From positions 1-64,000 of the forward strand of contig CAVOJU010000024.1 in the NCBI GenBank assembly GCA_963696315.1: a stretch of DNA of 64,000 bases, given 5' to 3'. Below the pieces are notes generated by a model that was not told where the DNA came from, searched no databases, and saw nothing but the letters and a program-made list of their open reading frames with translations. Numbering within the stretch: position 1 is the first letter of the stretch; every line of letters begins with the position of its first letter. Positions 46,101 to 53,705 of the stretch are shown here, piece after piece. Source of the DNA: CAWKEY01 sp963696315. Its GTDB lineage: Bacteria > Pseudomonadota > Gammaproteobacteria > Methylococcales > Methylomonadaceae. The translations under genes and the position numbers were made by a program.

Positions 46101-46209
46101 GCTTTCACCCTTGCTTAAAAGAACACCCGAAGAGGGCTTTGTGCCATTGCCCAAAGTAACCTTGGCAAAATCCAATAACGTGGATGGCACTACGACTTAC
46201 ACAAAGTAG
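43126..46209 (+). CDS. Class A penicillin-binding protein (GT51 glycosyltransferase plus transpeptidase)
   Basis: A 1027-residue bifunctional murein synthase. One N-terminal membrane helix (FLTFYIVVVLAGILVALGVMI) precedes the GT51 domain, with catalytic Glu163 in IENRELF and GGSTLATQL. The transpeptidase has SxxK at S498 (STAK in LGSTAKLRTM), SxN in RDSVN and KTG at K922 (GGKTGTGD). It is longer than PBP1a/1b/1c, with inserts around the transpeptidase domain. The cell presumably has its housekeeping PBPs elsewhere. Confidence 0.9.
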   Translation: MLKNRRVIVQFLTFYIVVVLAGILVALGVMIKEEVQTSKYQAHYLSSISKQLTFKVESGANPSIRFPKYGPYDQRLGYTLLPDFIPRLQQYGFNISAQASSSPLMNELSDFGLYSIYHEKTQAGLRIMDPSDQVLFSAVYPAHGYPNFDAIPPLVLNTLLYIENRELFNETHPFINPAVEWDRLGFAGVQMVAKKLGASINVPGGSTLATQLEKYRHSPNGYTSSVLEKFRQMGSASVRAYLLGPDTRDMRKEIALAYLNSMPLAATANHGEIHGLGDGLSAWFGADFNEVNRLLSPNALASAEQITPQQAQAYRQVLSLLLSQRRPSYLLGSGYQALQHLTDSYLRLLAAQGIISASLRDAALQTSTIESFKPDPAPTRFLVEQKTQSVLRTRLAKMLGVSSIYDLDRLDLTAKTTLAYDTQQAVTEALRRLSDPAVARSAGVLGFRLLNETNDLSPIVYSLMLFERGNTGNLLRIQTDNYDQPLDINEGIKIDLGSTAKLRTMVHYLELITEIYQQYKGHSAQELKQVELHPRDFLSAWVIEQLRLQHQINLEDLLNKALDRRYSASPGENFFTGGGVHHFENFTRDENMKIMSVRDALRDSVNLVFIRLMRDVVYHHLYKPEGVARWLEIEGDPKRKEYLERFADREGRVYLQKFYARYQGKSAEETLSMLIQRVGIKASRLTMLYQAIYPDHDFYDLAVFLKAHLPAGVLANEDIQKLHEKYTPAKFDLQDQGYITKIHPLELWLAGYLAKHPGATRQEVMNASLEQRLAVYRWLFKSNRKSAQQRRIMTLLEADAFNAIHAAWKRVGYPFETLTPSYATSIGASGDRPAALAELMGILQSDGRRLPFVRFESLHYASATPYETLFNKRHDPGQQVLAPEIAKVARGALAGVVEAGTAVRLRGAYINTDGTNMTVGGKTGTGDHRRMAWAGNGRLIESKFISRAATFAFFLGDRFFGVITAYVEGENAEHYHFTSALPVQILKFLKPTLSPLLKRTPEEGFVPLPKVTLAKSNNVDGTTTYTK

Positions 46210-46526
46210 TGAAATAACAGGTTGTCAACAAAGGTCGCTGCCTTTCAATCGATTGCCGCGCGTGTTTTCTATTCAGCGGCCATAAGGATCAGCAACATCC
46301 ACCCTGGTTTTCGCCACTACTTTGCTGGCAATGACGGCTGCTTCGTATCGTCCAGCTTTGCGGACGCCGGCAATTCAGCTGCTCACTACGCGACAATTAA
46401 GAGCTGGGAGATTGTTGTCACCGAATACAGATTAAACGCTTTGACGTTTAAAACCCGCTTGTTCTCGATGGAGCTCCCATGCTCCACATGCAAATGGCGG
46501 ATGCAGACATTCCATAACATCAGCTT
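46210..46526. other. 317-bp gap after the penicillin-binding protein gene; nothing recognised
   Basis: An open plus-strand frame (46222-46530) gives a Ser/Phe-rich product with no domain, no ribosome-binding site and poor codon pattern, so I do not call it. No clear terminator hairpin is seen after the gene. Confidence 0.4.
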
Positions 46527-46787
46527 TTAACGGCTTCGGCGTCCCAGCTTGGGAGACTCGAAGTTCACCTTGATTGGCTTGCCGTTAAATTCCCTGCCAT
46601 TCAGGCCGGCAATAGCCGCGCGTGCCTCATGGCCTTCCATTTCTATAAAGCCAAAGCCTTTACACTGACCAGAAAAAACGTCCATCACCAGTTTGGATGA
46701 GCGCACAGTGCCAAATTCGGAAAACAGAGTCTCAAGGTCTTTTTCGCTTGTGCTAGTTGGCAAATTGCCAATAAATAATTTTTTCAA
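46527..46787 (-). CDS. RRM-domain RNA-binding protein
   Basis: An 86-residue single RNA recognition motif protein: RNP2 is LFIGNLPTS, RNP1 is KGFGFIEM, followed by AIAGLNGREFNGKPIKVNFES and a basic end GRRSR. These bacterial/cyanobacterial-type Rbp proteins are often cold-induced, which suits the cold-shock gene lying upstream on the same strand. A terminator separates the two, so they are probably separate transcripts with partial read-through. Confidence 0.92.
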   Translation of the reverse strand: MKKLFIGNLPTSTSEKDLETLFSEFGTVRSSKLVMDVFSGQCKGFGFIEMEGHEARAAIAGLNGREFNGKPIKVNFESPKLGRRSR

Positions 46788-46844
46788 TTCTGTTCCTTTT
46801 TTGTAGGATGGCAGCTGTTATTACTAAATAAGCCGCCCAAAAAA

Positions 46845-46869
46845 AGAACCCCGCCGGGGGCGGGGTTCT
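46845..46869 (-). terminator. Rho-independent terminator of the cold-shock gene
   Basis: AGAACCCCGCC and GGCGGGGTTCT form an 11-bp GC-rich stem with a GGG loop. On the minus strand it is followed by a long T run. It lies about 30 bases after the cold-shock protein stop. Confidence 0.92.
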
Positions 46870-46900
46870 ACGTATCGGTTTATCCGATGGGGTTTTTTTC

Positions 46901-47104
46901 TTAGACGGGGGTAACACTGCTCGCCTGAGGCCCCTTAGGGCCATTCTCTACCTCATAGGAGACAGACTGTCCTTCGTTCAGAGTTTTAAAGCCCGAACCT
47001 TGGATAGAACTGAAATGTACGAATACGTCTGCACCGCCATTGTCCTGAGAAATAAAACCAAAACCTTTGGACTCGTTAAACCACTTTATAGTACCTGTAG
47101 CCAT
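46901..47104 (-). CDS. CspA-family cold shock protein
   Basis: A 67-residue OB-fold protein with RNP1 KGFGFI and RNP2 VFVHF (MATGTIKWFNESKGFGFISQDNGGADVFVHFSSI). It melts RNA secondary structure in the cold. The Met at 47104 is the family start; the upstream open frame is leader. A TATAGT near 47235 on the minus strand would give a leader of about 120 bases, as is usual for cold-shock mRNAs; this is inference. Confidence 0.95.
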   Translation of the reverse strand: MATGTIKWFNESKGFGFISQDNGGADVFVHFSSIQGSGFKTLNEGQSVSYEVENGPKGPQASSVTPV

Positions 47105-47302
47105 ATAACTTTTAACCTGAAATAAATTAAACAAAAAGAGTGTTGCGTACAGGTAATGAAACGGGGAATCCAGAGGGGGTAACACGGAGGGAACAACCAT
47201 AACTGCCAATAACAAAATCTGTAACTGGGTACACTATAGGAGAATATGCCCGATTTTACCAGTAATATAATTTATATTTCAGCGAGATAAGGCGGGAACT
47301 TA

Positions 47303-49014
47303 GTAACTTCTCATTACCCACAGGTAGCCGCAGCCCGAATCAAATCAGATAACGGTGGAATATGGCTTTCGCCACACAACCTATCCTTAAGATAATGCCA
47401 AAACGAAATCTTGTGCTTTAGGCATGTCTTTTTTAAGCTGGCAAAGGTATCGCGACATCTTCGTCCTGCCTCGCTGCGCGTGCTACCGCTTATTTTTCGT
47501 TTTTTAACGTAATCCCGAATATCGCGTTCGCTCAGGTTGTTGTGGAGTGGTAAATAAGGTTTGTCGAGAACCCGAAGTAATTCGTGTTGATTGTTGCCCA
47601 TCCGCTGTAGGGCAAGATTCAGTGTTACGTATGCCGTTTTGGCGCCGCACATCGTTTTAAATCGGGATTTGATGTCTTCAGCCTGGATTGCCGTTGGCTC
47701 AAGTTTGTAGGCTTTCAGATCGCGGTAAATCTGCCAGAGTTGTTCGCGTGTGTTATCAACGGCTTTAACATGCTCGGCATTTAAGGGAATGAGACGATTG
47801 ATGATGCGTTCGGCATGAATCCAACACAACGCATGGTCAAAGATATTAAACTGTCCGGCATCATCGCTGACAATGCTAAGGGTAACGGGGATGCCTTGAG
47901 CTAATAGGCCCCCCATTAAAGCGCCTTCGGTGATAATTCGCCGATGCCGCTTGGTTTTAATGCCCTGCTGATTCAGCCATTTCTCCCAATCGAGAGCGGT
48001 TTCGATACGCACTACCTTATCGGCTGGATCCGCTAGCGGTAGGCTACACACCGCTTCACCCTGAAATTCAAACTCAAGACGTGCTAACAGAATAGGCGGC
48101 AGTTTTTGTTGTTCCATATACGCGAAGGCACCGGTATTCAGCATATAGAAATGGTTGCTGCCTTGTGCCTAAACAGCTGAGGAAGTTAATGCGGCTTTTG
48201 CTTTCCGTGCTACTAAACCAGGCAAACAGCTCATTGCCGATATGTGTGCAATAGCCGTTTTTACCATCATGGCGCGCTCCGGTGTCATCGGTATGTATAT
48301 ACTGCGAGACGGACAATCCGGCTTGTAGTAATTGGTCTTTTTCATCATGGAACACATCCAAGCCATCGGTGATAAACTGACTTAACCGGCCGCTGGATAG
48401 TTCAACCCCCAAGTCCTGCAATTGTTTCAACAGCAGCGGTTGGGTGACATGTTGATGATGGTATTGATAGAGGATGAAACTGATCAGATCGTTGCCAAAG
48501 TGGCAGCCGTTAAGCCCGTCGGGTAGCTGTCCTGACACATAACTGCCATCTGCTGTTTGGTATTGGGCTAAGCGATAGCAGGTATTGAAGGTCTCAAATT
48601 TAATATCTTGAATGACCACGTCCCGATAACCCTTAAAAGTTGAGCCTTCTGGAATAGTATCGGGGTGGATGTCGAACGTGGCATCAATCTTAAGATGCTC
48701 TGTTTTACTGCGTTTCGGCCCTTTGTTCTTTTTAGACTTGTCGCCATCATCGCTGCGCTCATCACCGTCTTCGGCCGAGTCCCCATCCATTTTGCTGGGT
48801 TTTATTTTGGGTTTAGTGGTTTCGCCCTTGAGCTTAAGTATTTCTTGCTCCAGTTTATCTATCTGTATTTGCTGCCACGCAAGCAATTCCAGCAGCACAT
48901 CGACTAGCGGTGTGCGCTCTTCGTTACTGATTTTGGGTAATTGTGGCTTAAGTGAATCCATGCCGCTATTTTAACTTGATTTTTAGGTGCTACCTGCGAT
49001 TAATGAGAAGTTAC
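47303..49014 (-). mobile_element. IS66-type insertion sequence with inverted repeats and target duplication
   Basis: The ends are GTAACTTCTCATTA (47303-47316) and TAATGAGAAGTTAC (49001-49014), perfect 14-bp inverted repeats. With mismatches the pairing continues to GCTACCTG/CAGGTAGC, about 27 bp in all. The GTAA tip is typical of IS66. GGGAACTTA occurs immediately outside both ends (47294-47302 and 49015-49023), an 8-9 bp target duplication. The element is 1.7 kb with one transposase, frame-broken once. No tnpA/tnpB accessory genes are present. Confidence 0.88.
47314..48961 (-). pseudogene. IS66-type DDE transposase, one frame change
   Basis: The first part (48961 to ~48164) has a helical/coiled start (LLELLAWQQIQIDKLEQEILKLKGE), a charged linker and the first catalytic Asp in QYIHTDDTGARHDGKNGYC. 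The second part (to 47314) continues with HFYMLNTGAFAYM, DDAGQFNIFDHALCWIHAERI and the IS66 C-terminal LPLHNNLSERDIRDYVKKRK. Dropping one base near 48164 joins the two into a ~548-residue transposase. The frames overlap, so an error, a mutation or frameshifting are all possible. Confidence 0.85.
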
Positions 49015-49023
49015 GGGAACTTA

Positions 49024-49386
49024 TTCAGGTATGCAATGTTTTCAAGGAAAAAGCCAAGTGAACAAAGGAAGAGCCTTCTGCCGTCTTTGCTTATCCTGAT
49101 TAAAAAATACTTCCGGTATGGACTGAAAGCAATTTTCAACCGGCATCCATCCGTCTTATCTCTTGATGATGAACCAATAATATTGCTGCGCGGGTTGCCG
49201 TACCGGTTTTCCAAAGCCAATTCGAGATATTTGTCGCACAAGCCATGGACTTAGTCGGGTACTTGCAATTTGATCTTCAAGCGAAGTGCCGGGAGTAAGG
49301 CATCGCAGCCGCTGCCCGAACTGACCCCGCGAAATCCTTGGCCGTAGCGATGCCGGCAGAGTTCCGGCATGGATTTGATATAAATC
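49024..49386. other. Gap between the IS66 element and the DUF523 gene; no confident gene
   Basis: Frames exist on both strands (plus to 49254, minus 49011-49241), but neither resembles a known protein or has a good start. ATGCCGG (49350) and CCGGCAT (49364) form a 7-bp stem just after the end of the minus-strand light operon. This is a plausible weak terminator for that operon. Confidence 0.4.
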
Positions 49387-50328
49387 CTAGATTTCATTGA
49401 ACAACGCAAGTTCGGCAGGGTGCGGGCTCATGTAGTAGGAATTGTCAATAAACGCATCGGGCTGCTTGCGGAAATGATGTTTCAGCAGAGTGATCGGGAC
49501 TATCAGCGGAACGATACCCAGGCGATAGCTTTCAATCGTTTCGACGATTTCTTTTTTATCGTCAGCGTCCAGCTTGTTTTTTAAATAGCCCTGTATATGC
49601 TGTAGCACATTGACATGATTACCGCGGCTGGCGACGATTTTCAAACAGGCCATCAAAGCGCTGATATAACGATCGGCCATCGCTTCCATTGCGCCTGAAT
49701 GTGATACGGCTACAATGCGGCCCAACATGCGCGCCTGATTCTGGTCGTGACTCATCACGATCAGCTTGTGCCGGCTGTGGAAGGTCATTAGGCCGTTCAC
49801 AGTTAATGGCTGTTGACGTAATTCCTGCCAACGCCGCATGACAAAAACGCGCTGAATGAAATTTTCGCGCAATCCCGGATCGCCCAAACGCCCTTCTTCT
49901 TCAATCGGCAGAATCGGAAACTGTTGTTTCAGGTACCTGGCAAAAATACCTGTGCCATTGCGAGTAGCGACATGAGAGCCATACACCTTGACGCGCTCCA
50001 TTCCGCAGCTGGGTGAATCTTTTTTCAAAATATAACCGCATAGGCCGCTCAGCCAATGGCGCTGCTGCTCGGAAATGCTTTGCAGGCGCTCGGTGACATC
50101 AACGTTATGATTTTTAAATTCAACACAACGAATGCCATGATCAGTGTTTCTGAGTTGGATCACTGGCCTTGGAATACCCATGCCGCATTCCACTTCAGGG
50201 CAAAACGACCGAAACTGAAAATATTGTCCCAGCGTTTGCTCAATGTAACTGTGGCGTTTATGGCCACCATCAAAACGGACCTCGTTGCCCAGTAAACAAC
50301 TGCTGATACCGACTAGTATTTTTCCCAT
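49387..50328 (-). CDS. DUF523/DUF1722 (YbgA-like) protein
   Basis: A 313-residue two-domain protein. DUF523 comes first (ILVGISSCLLGNEVRFDGGHKRHSYI, FCPEVECGMGIPRPVIQL, DSPSCGMERVKVY, with several Cys). DUF1722 follows (LMTFHSRHKLIVMSHDQNQARMLGRIVA ... VLQHIQGYLKNKLDADDKKEI). YbgA-type genes sit beside photolyase genes in many bacteria. Here it is the last gene of the run that includes a photolyase and starts 15 bases after the lipocalin gene. The biochemical role is unknown; a thiouracil-desulfurase-like or repair link has been proposed for parts of the family. Confidence 0.9.
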   Translation of the reverse strand: MGKILVGISSCLLGNEVRFDGGHKRHSYIEQTLGQYFQFRSFCPEVECGMGIPRPVIQLRNTDHGIRCVEFKNHNVDVTERLQSISEQQRHWLSGLCGYILKKDSPSCGMERVKVYGSHVATRNGTGIFARYLKQQFPILPIEEEGRLGDPGLRENFIQRVFVMRRWQELRQQPLTVNGLMTFHSRHKLIVMSHDQNQARMLGRIVAVSHSGAMEAMADRYISALMACLKIVASRGNHVNVLQHIQGYLKNKLDADDKKEIVETIESYRLGIVPLIVPITLLKHHFRKQPDAFIDNSYYMSPHPAELALFNEI

Positions 50329-50343
50329 TTTATTGGCTTGTTT

Positions 50344-50862
50344 TCAAGGTGAATCGTGTTTGTCAAAAATCAGTGCTTCGGTGGCAAACCCCAAACCCTT
50401 GGCCTGATCTAGCAAGCGCTGCAAGGTGGGCTGATCCAGCTTGGGAGTGCGCGACAAAATCCACAGATAATCCCGGTTGGGCCCGGTAATCATGACATAG
50501 CGGTAATTGATTTTGTCCAAAGCAATGATATTGTAGCCACCATAAAACGGCCCGAAAAAAGACACCCGCAAGCGCCCGACATCAGGATTTTCTACAAAAT
50601 ATGCTTTGCCTTCGACCGATTCCCGGCGACCCTTTTCGCTATTGTAACCGCTATTGACAACTTTAACACCGCCATCCGGACGCAGGCTGTATTCGGCGTG
50701 AATATCGGTTAAGCCGCGTTCAAATCGATGATCCAGACGCGCAATTTCATACCAGGTGCCCAAATAACGTTGCACCTCAAACCCAGTGACCGCTTCAATT
50801 CCAGAAGGAATACCGGTACAACCGGAAATTAACAACAACAAATGTAAGGCCAGATAAGGCAT
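50344..50862 (-). CDS. blc: Blc-type outer membrane lipocalin lipoprotein
   Basis: A 172-residue lipoprotein with a short signal ending in the lipobox LISGC, so Cys15 would be lipidated. The lipocalin fold shows GTWYEIARLDHRFERGL, YNSEKGRRESVEGKAYFVE, FFGPFYGGYNIIALD and DYLWILSRTP. Blc binds lysophospholipids and repairs or stores membrane lipids. The start at 50862 fits the signal peptide. It begins 16 bases after the photolyase gene and is part of the same run; lipocalin genes recur in LitR/CarH light regulons. Confidence 0.92.
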   Translation of the reverse strand: MPYLALHLLLLISGCTGIPSGIEAVTGFEVQRYLGTWYEIARLDHRFERGLTDIHAEYSLRPDGGVKVVNSGYNSEKGRRESVEGKAYFVENPDVGRLRVSFFGPFYGGYNIIALDKINYRYVMITGPNRDYLWILSRTPKLDQPTLQRLLDQAKGLGFATEALIFDKHDSP

Positions 50863-50878
50863 AGTAAAACCCCGTTTT

Positions 50879-52245
50879 TTAGGAAATCTGTTGAAACAGC
50901 GCTTTGGCCTGCTGGCTGCGCAAGGCATGATCAAGCATGGGCAGACGGATACTTGCAAACCACCGGCTTTTGATGCCATTGATGAATCATGGCAGCGGTG
51001 AAAGGCCTTAACTCGGGTATCCAGCGTTTGATATATTGACAATCTGGATCAAATTTCTTTTGCTGCAACCAGGGATTAAAAATTCGGAAATACGGCTGGG
51101 CATCGCAACCGGTGGAGGCCGCCCATTGCCAGTTGCCGTTATTCACGGCAAGGGTCGTAATCAAGCAGGTGCTGGGCAAAATAGCGCTCGCCCCAGCGCC
51201 AGTTGATATGCAGGTCTTTAACCAGAAACGAGGCGGTAATCATGCGCACCCGGTTGTGCATAGCGCCGGTCTGGTTTAACTCGCGAAGGCCGGCATCAAC
51301 AATGGGAAAACCGGTGCGGCCCTCGGCCCAGGCCTGAAATTCATCCTGATTATTCCGCCAGGGTATGGCATCGTATTGCCGGTGGAAGGCATGGCCAAAA
51401 ACATGTGGAAAATGAAAGGCAATGTGGGTAAAGAAATCACGCCAGTAAAACTGACGTAGCAGCGGATGCTCACTGCCCAAGGCCTCGACAACTGCATAGT
51501 AGGCTTCCCTGATCGAACAGCAGCCGAATTTTAGATACGCCGACAAGCCGGTAGTTGCTGACAAGGCCGGAAAATCGCGCTGGTCTTGATACTCGCGACA
51601 TTCAGACAAACGCTCCAACAAAGCCAATGCCGGCTGCCGTCCTCCTGTCAAGGCGTTGTCATGTGGCTGGGCAAAACGTCCGAGCAACTCTCCACCATGA
51701 TCATCCGGTTTTTCATGAAAAAAAGCCCCTGGCGCCAAGCTTGTTGGTAAGGCAACAGGATGTTGCCGGGCGCGATTGTAAAAAGCCGTAAATACCTTAT
51801 AAGGCGCCTGATCGTCTTTTAGTACTACATCGGGTTCGGTCAACAGCAGATCGGCATGACTATGAAAATCCAGACCGTGCCGTTGACAGCATTGCAATAT
51901 CTCGGCGTCCCGTTGCCGGCTGAACGGTGTGTAATCGCGATTAACGAAGACCGCTTCAATGCCCTGCTCCGCCAGCAGCCGGTTGATGACGTTTTCAGGG
52001 CGATCATTAAACAGGTACAGGACGCCGCCTTGCCGGGCAAGCTCTTGCTGTAAATCCAGCAAGGCTTGCAGCATGAACTGCAAAGCCGGTTTGCTCTGGT
52101 AAGGATGCGGGTCAATTTGCCGTGGATCGAACACAAAACACGGCAACACCTGTTCAGATTGCTCCAAGGCTGCATTCAGTGCGCTATTATCTGCCAGTCG
52201 CAAATCGCGGCGAAAGATAAACAGGGATTTAGTGTAACGTTTCAT
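50879..52245 (-). pseudogene. phr: Deoxyribodipyrimidine photolyase, two single-base frame changes near the 3' end
   Basis: The antenna domain (SLFIFRRDLRLADNSALNAAL) and FAD domain (GLSAYLKFGCCSIREAY, FYWRDFFTHIAFHFPHVF, GRTGFPIVDAGLRELNQTGAMHNRVRM, SFLVKDLHINWRWGERYF) read cleanly for 366 codons. The frame breaks at LLDYDP: one extra base near 51150. The next frame continues AVNNGNWQWAASTGCDAQPYF to CKYP, and a second extra base near 50945 leads to LPMLDHALRSQQAKALFQQI, the normal end. The intact enzyme would be ~453 residues, repairing pyrimidine dimers with blue light. As written it loses the last FAD-contacting part. Confidence 0.9.
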
Positions 52246-52296
52246 GATCTCGTCGTTGAAGTATCAGGCCAGGCGCGGAGCCCATGCATCAGGTAG

Positions 52297-53184
52297 TTAA
52301 TGGTCGCCTTTTTCTTTTTTATCGACCAGCCAGTACGTAAGACCCAAAGCCAGCACTACGGCCGCACTGGCATAGATGTAATCCGATTGCAGGTATTTAA
52401 AATCGAATACGATGACTTTTCGGGATATGGCCATTAACGCGGTCGCCACCACCAGCTTGACCGGGATGACATCAGTGCGTAAATACAAGCTGATGTTAAT
52501 ATAAATTTCAATGGCGATCAGCACCGCCAAAAACGCACCGAAAGTAGCCAGCAAATCGGTAATGCTTAGAAATAAATAAGGCGGTTTGCTCAGTTTTTCA
52601 TACAACACATACACCACATCGAGTACACCCAGAAAAATCACCAGGACCATCAAACCGGCTAAAACGGTTACCGCTAAACGAATGGCCTTATGAAAAAACT
52701 GCAGAATACTGTCCTGATCACTGTCAACCGGCAATTCTTCGTGCGATTTGCGCTTTTTATAAGCTGTTCTGATGTGAGACATTAACGAACTAATCAGTTT
52801 ATGATTGAATTCGCCGGAAGGCGCATCACCGGCTTTTTTCTGATCAAAAAAATGATTAAGCCCTTCAATATTAAGATCAGCAAATTGCTTTGCATCGACT
52901 TCCTCAAAGCCCATGCTCCAGTCCGGAAATTGCCGTTCTTTGATATATTCTCGTTCCAGTTCGGCAACGTTCGTGTGACGCGAGTCTTTTTTGATGCGCT
53001 GAAAGGTTGCATTGACGATTTCTTCTTTGCCTTCCAGCACCTGAACAAAACATTCGTTGAAATACAGCAATACGCCGGTAATATCGTCCCTTGAATTGTT
53101 TTGCCGGGCCTTTCTTAACAAAGCCATCAAATCATCCGTTGAATAAGGTTTAATGGCTTGGCTCATATACACTAGTCTGATCAT
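52297..53184 (-). CDS. BLUF blue-light sensor fused to a PsiE-like membrane domain
   Basis: A 295-residue protein. Residues 1-95 are a BLUF flavin domain (MIRLVYMSQ ... DDITGVLLYFNECFVQVLEG). The photocycle residues are in place: Tyr6, Asn30 and Gln48, with the same spacing as the classic AppA set, plus a Trp in DWSMGF. A charged linker (~100-160) leads to a PsiE-type domain with four hydrophobic segments (VTVLAGLMVLVIFLGVLDVVYVL, ITDLLATFGAFLAVLIAIEIYI, VATALMAISRKVIVFD, YASAAVVLALGLTYWLVD). I chose the ATG at 53184, with GGGGGAG five bases upstream, over the GTG at 53190. It lies between a small membrane protein and the photolyase. Confidence 0.9.
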   Translation of the reverse strand: MIRLVYMSQAIKPYSTDDLMALLRKARQNNSRDDITGVLLYFNECFVQVLEGKEEIVNATFQRIKKDSRHTNVAELEREYIKERQFPDWSMGFEEVDAKQFADLNIEGLNHFFDQKKAGDAPSGEFNHKLISSLMSHIRTAYKKRKSHEELPVDSDQDSILQFFHKAIRLAVTVLAGLMVLVIFLGVLDVVYVLYEKLSKPPYLFLSITDLLATFGAFLAVLIAIEIYINISLYLRTDVIPVKLVVATALMAISRKVIVFDFKYLQSDYIYASAAVVLALGLTYWLVDKKEKGDH

Positions 53185-53214
53185 GATCACTCCCCCGGTT
53201 AGCCGGAAGATCGA

Positions 53215-53634
53215 CTAACTCTCTTTTTTTGTAAGTAGATAAAAACCACCGAAGCCCAGATGCGACAGGCCCGAATACAAAAACAAACGGGCATAATTCT
53301 CATCAACGGGAACCTGGTTGATTACACTATAAACTTCAAGAGAGGCAATTAACAGCAGTATGAAAACACCCAACAGCGCAATGCCTTGATAGTTATCGAC
53401 GAACCGGCAAAAGCTGTAAACGCCTATTTCAATCATGCACAAGTAAAACAGCACAAAGCGCAAATTGTTGGCCAGGGGGCCGTATAAATCGCTATTATCG
53501 GTAAAAAAGTAATCGCTGCCTGTCATCGAAATAACACTGACAATCAAAAGGAAAATGACCGAAGCGTTAAAATTAACCTGCAACAGTAATTTCAACAAGC
53601 TCAAGCTCTTACTGGCAATCGCAACGGAGTTCAT
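53215..53634 (-). CDS. Unrecognised four-helix membrane protein of the light operon
   Basis: A 139-residue protein with about four hydrophobic segments (NASVIFLLIVSVISM, NLRFVLFYLCMIEIGVYSFC, IALLGVFILLLIASLEVYSV, LFLYSGLSHLGFGGFYLL). Its size and layout recall PsiE-like or DoxX-like four-helix proteins, but I cannot assign a family. AAGGTGATGAG precedes the ATG. It ends 30 bases before the BLUF-PsiE start and is probably translated with it, perhaps as a membrane partner (inference). Confidence 0.7.
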   Translation of the reverse strand: MNSVAIASKSLSLLKLLLQVNFNASVIFLLIVSVISMTGSDYFFTDNSDLYGPLANNLRFVLFYLCMIEIGVYSFCRFVDNYQGIALLGVFILLLIASLEVYSVINQVPVDENYARLFLYSGLSHLGFGGFYLLTKKES

Positions 53635-53705
53635 GGCTCATCACCTTATTTAAAAAAATACCCTCCATGGAGTACTGCGACAGGAGGGCATATAGAGGAG
53701 GACTT

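Noticed and set aside
46222..46530. 102-codon plus-strand frame after the penicillin-binding protein gene
   Set aside because: No ribosome-binding site, no domain and poor codon pattern; it also runs into the RRM gene on the other strand.
49011..49241. 76-codon minus-strand frame beside the IS66 element
   Set aside because: It begins without a ribosome-binding site, overlaps the IS edge and shows no recognisable motif.
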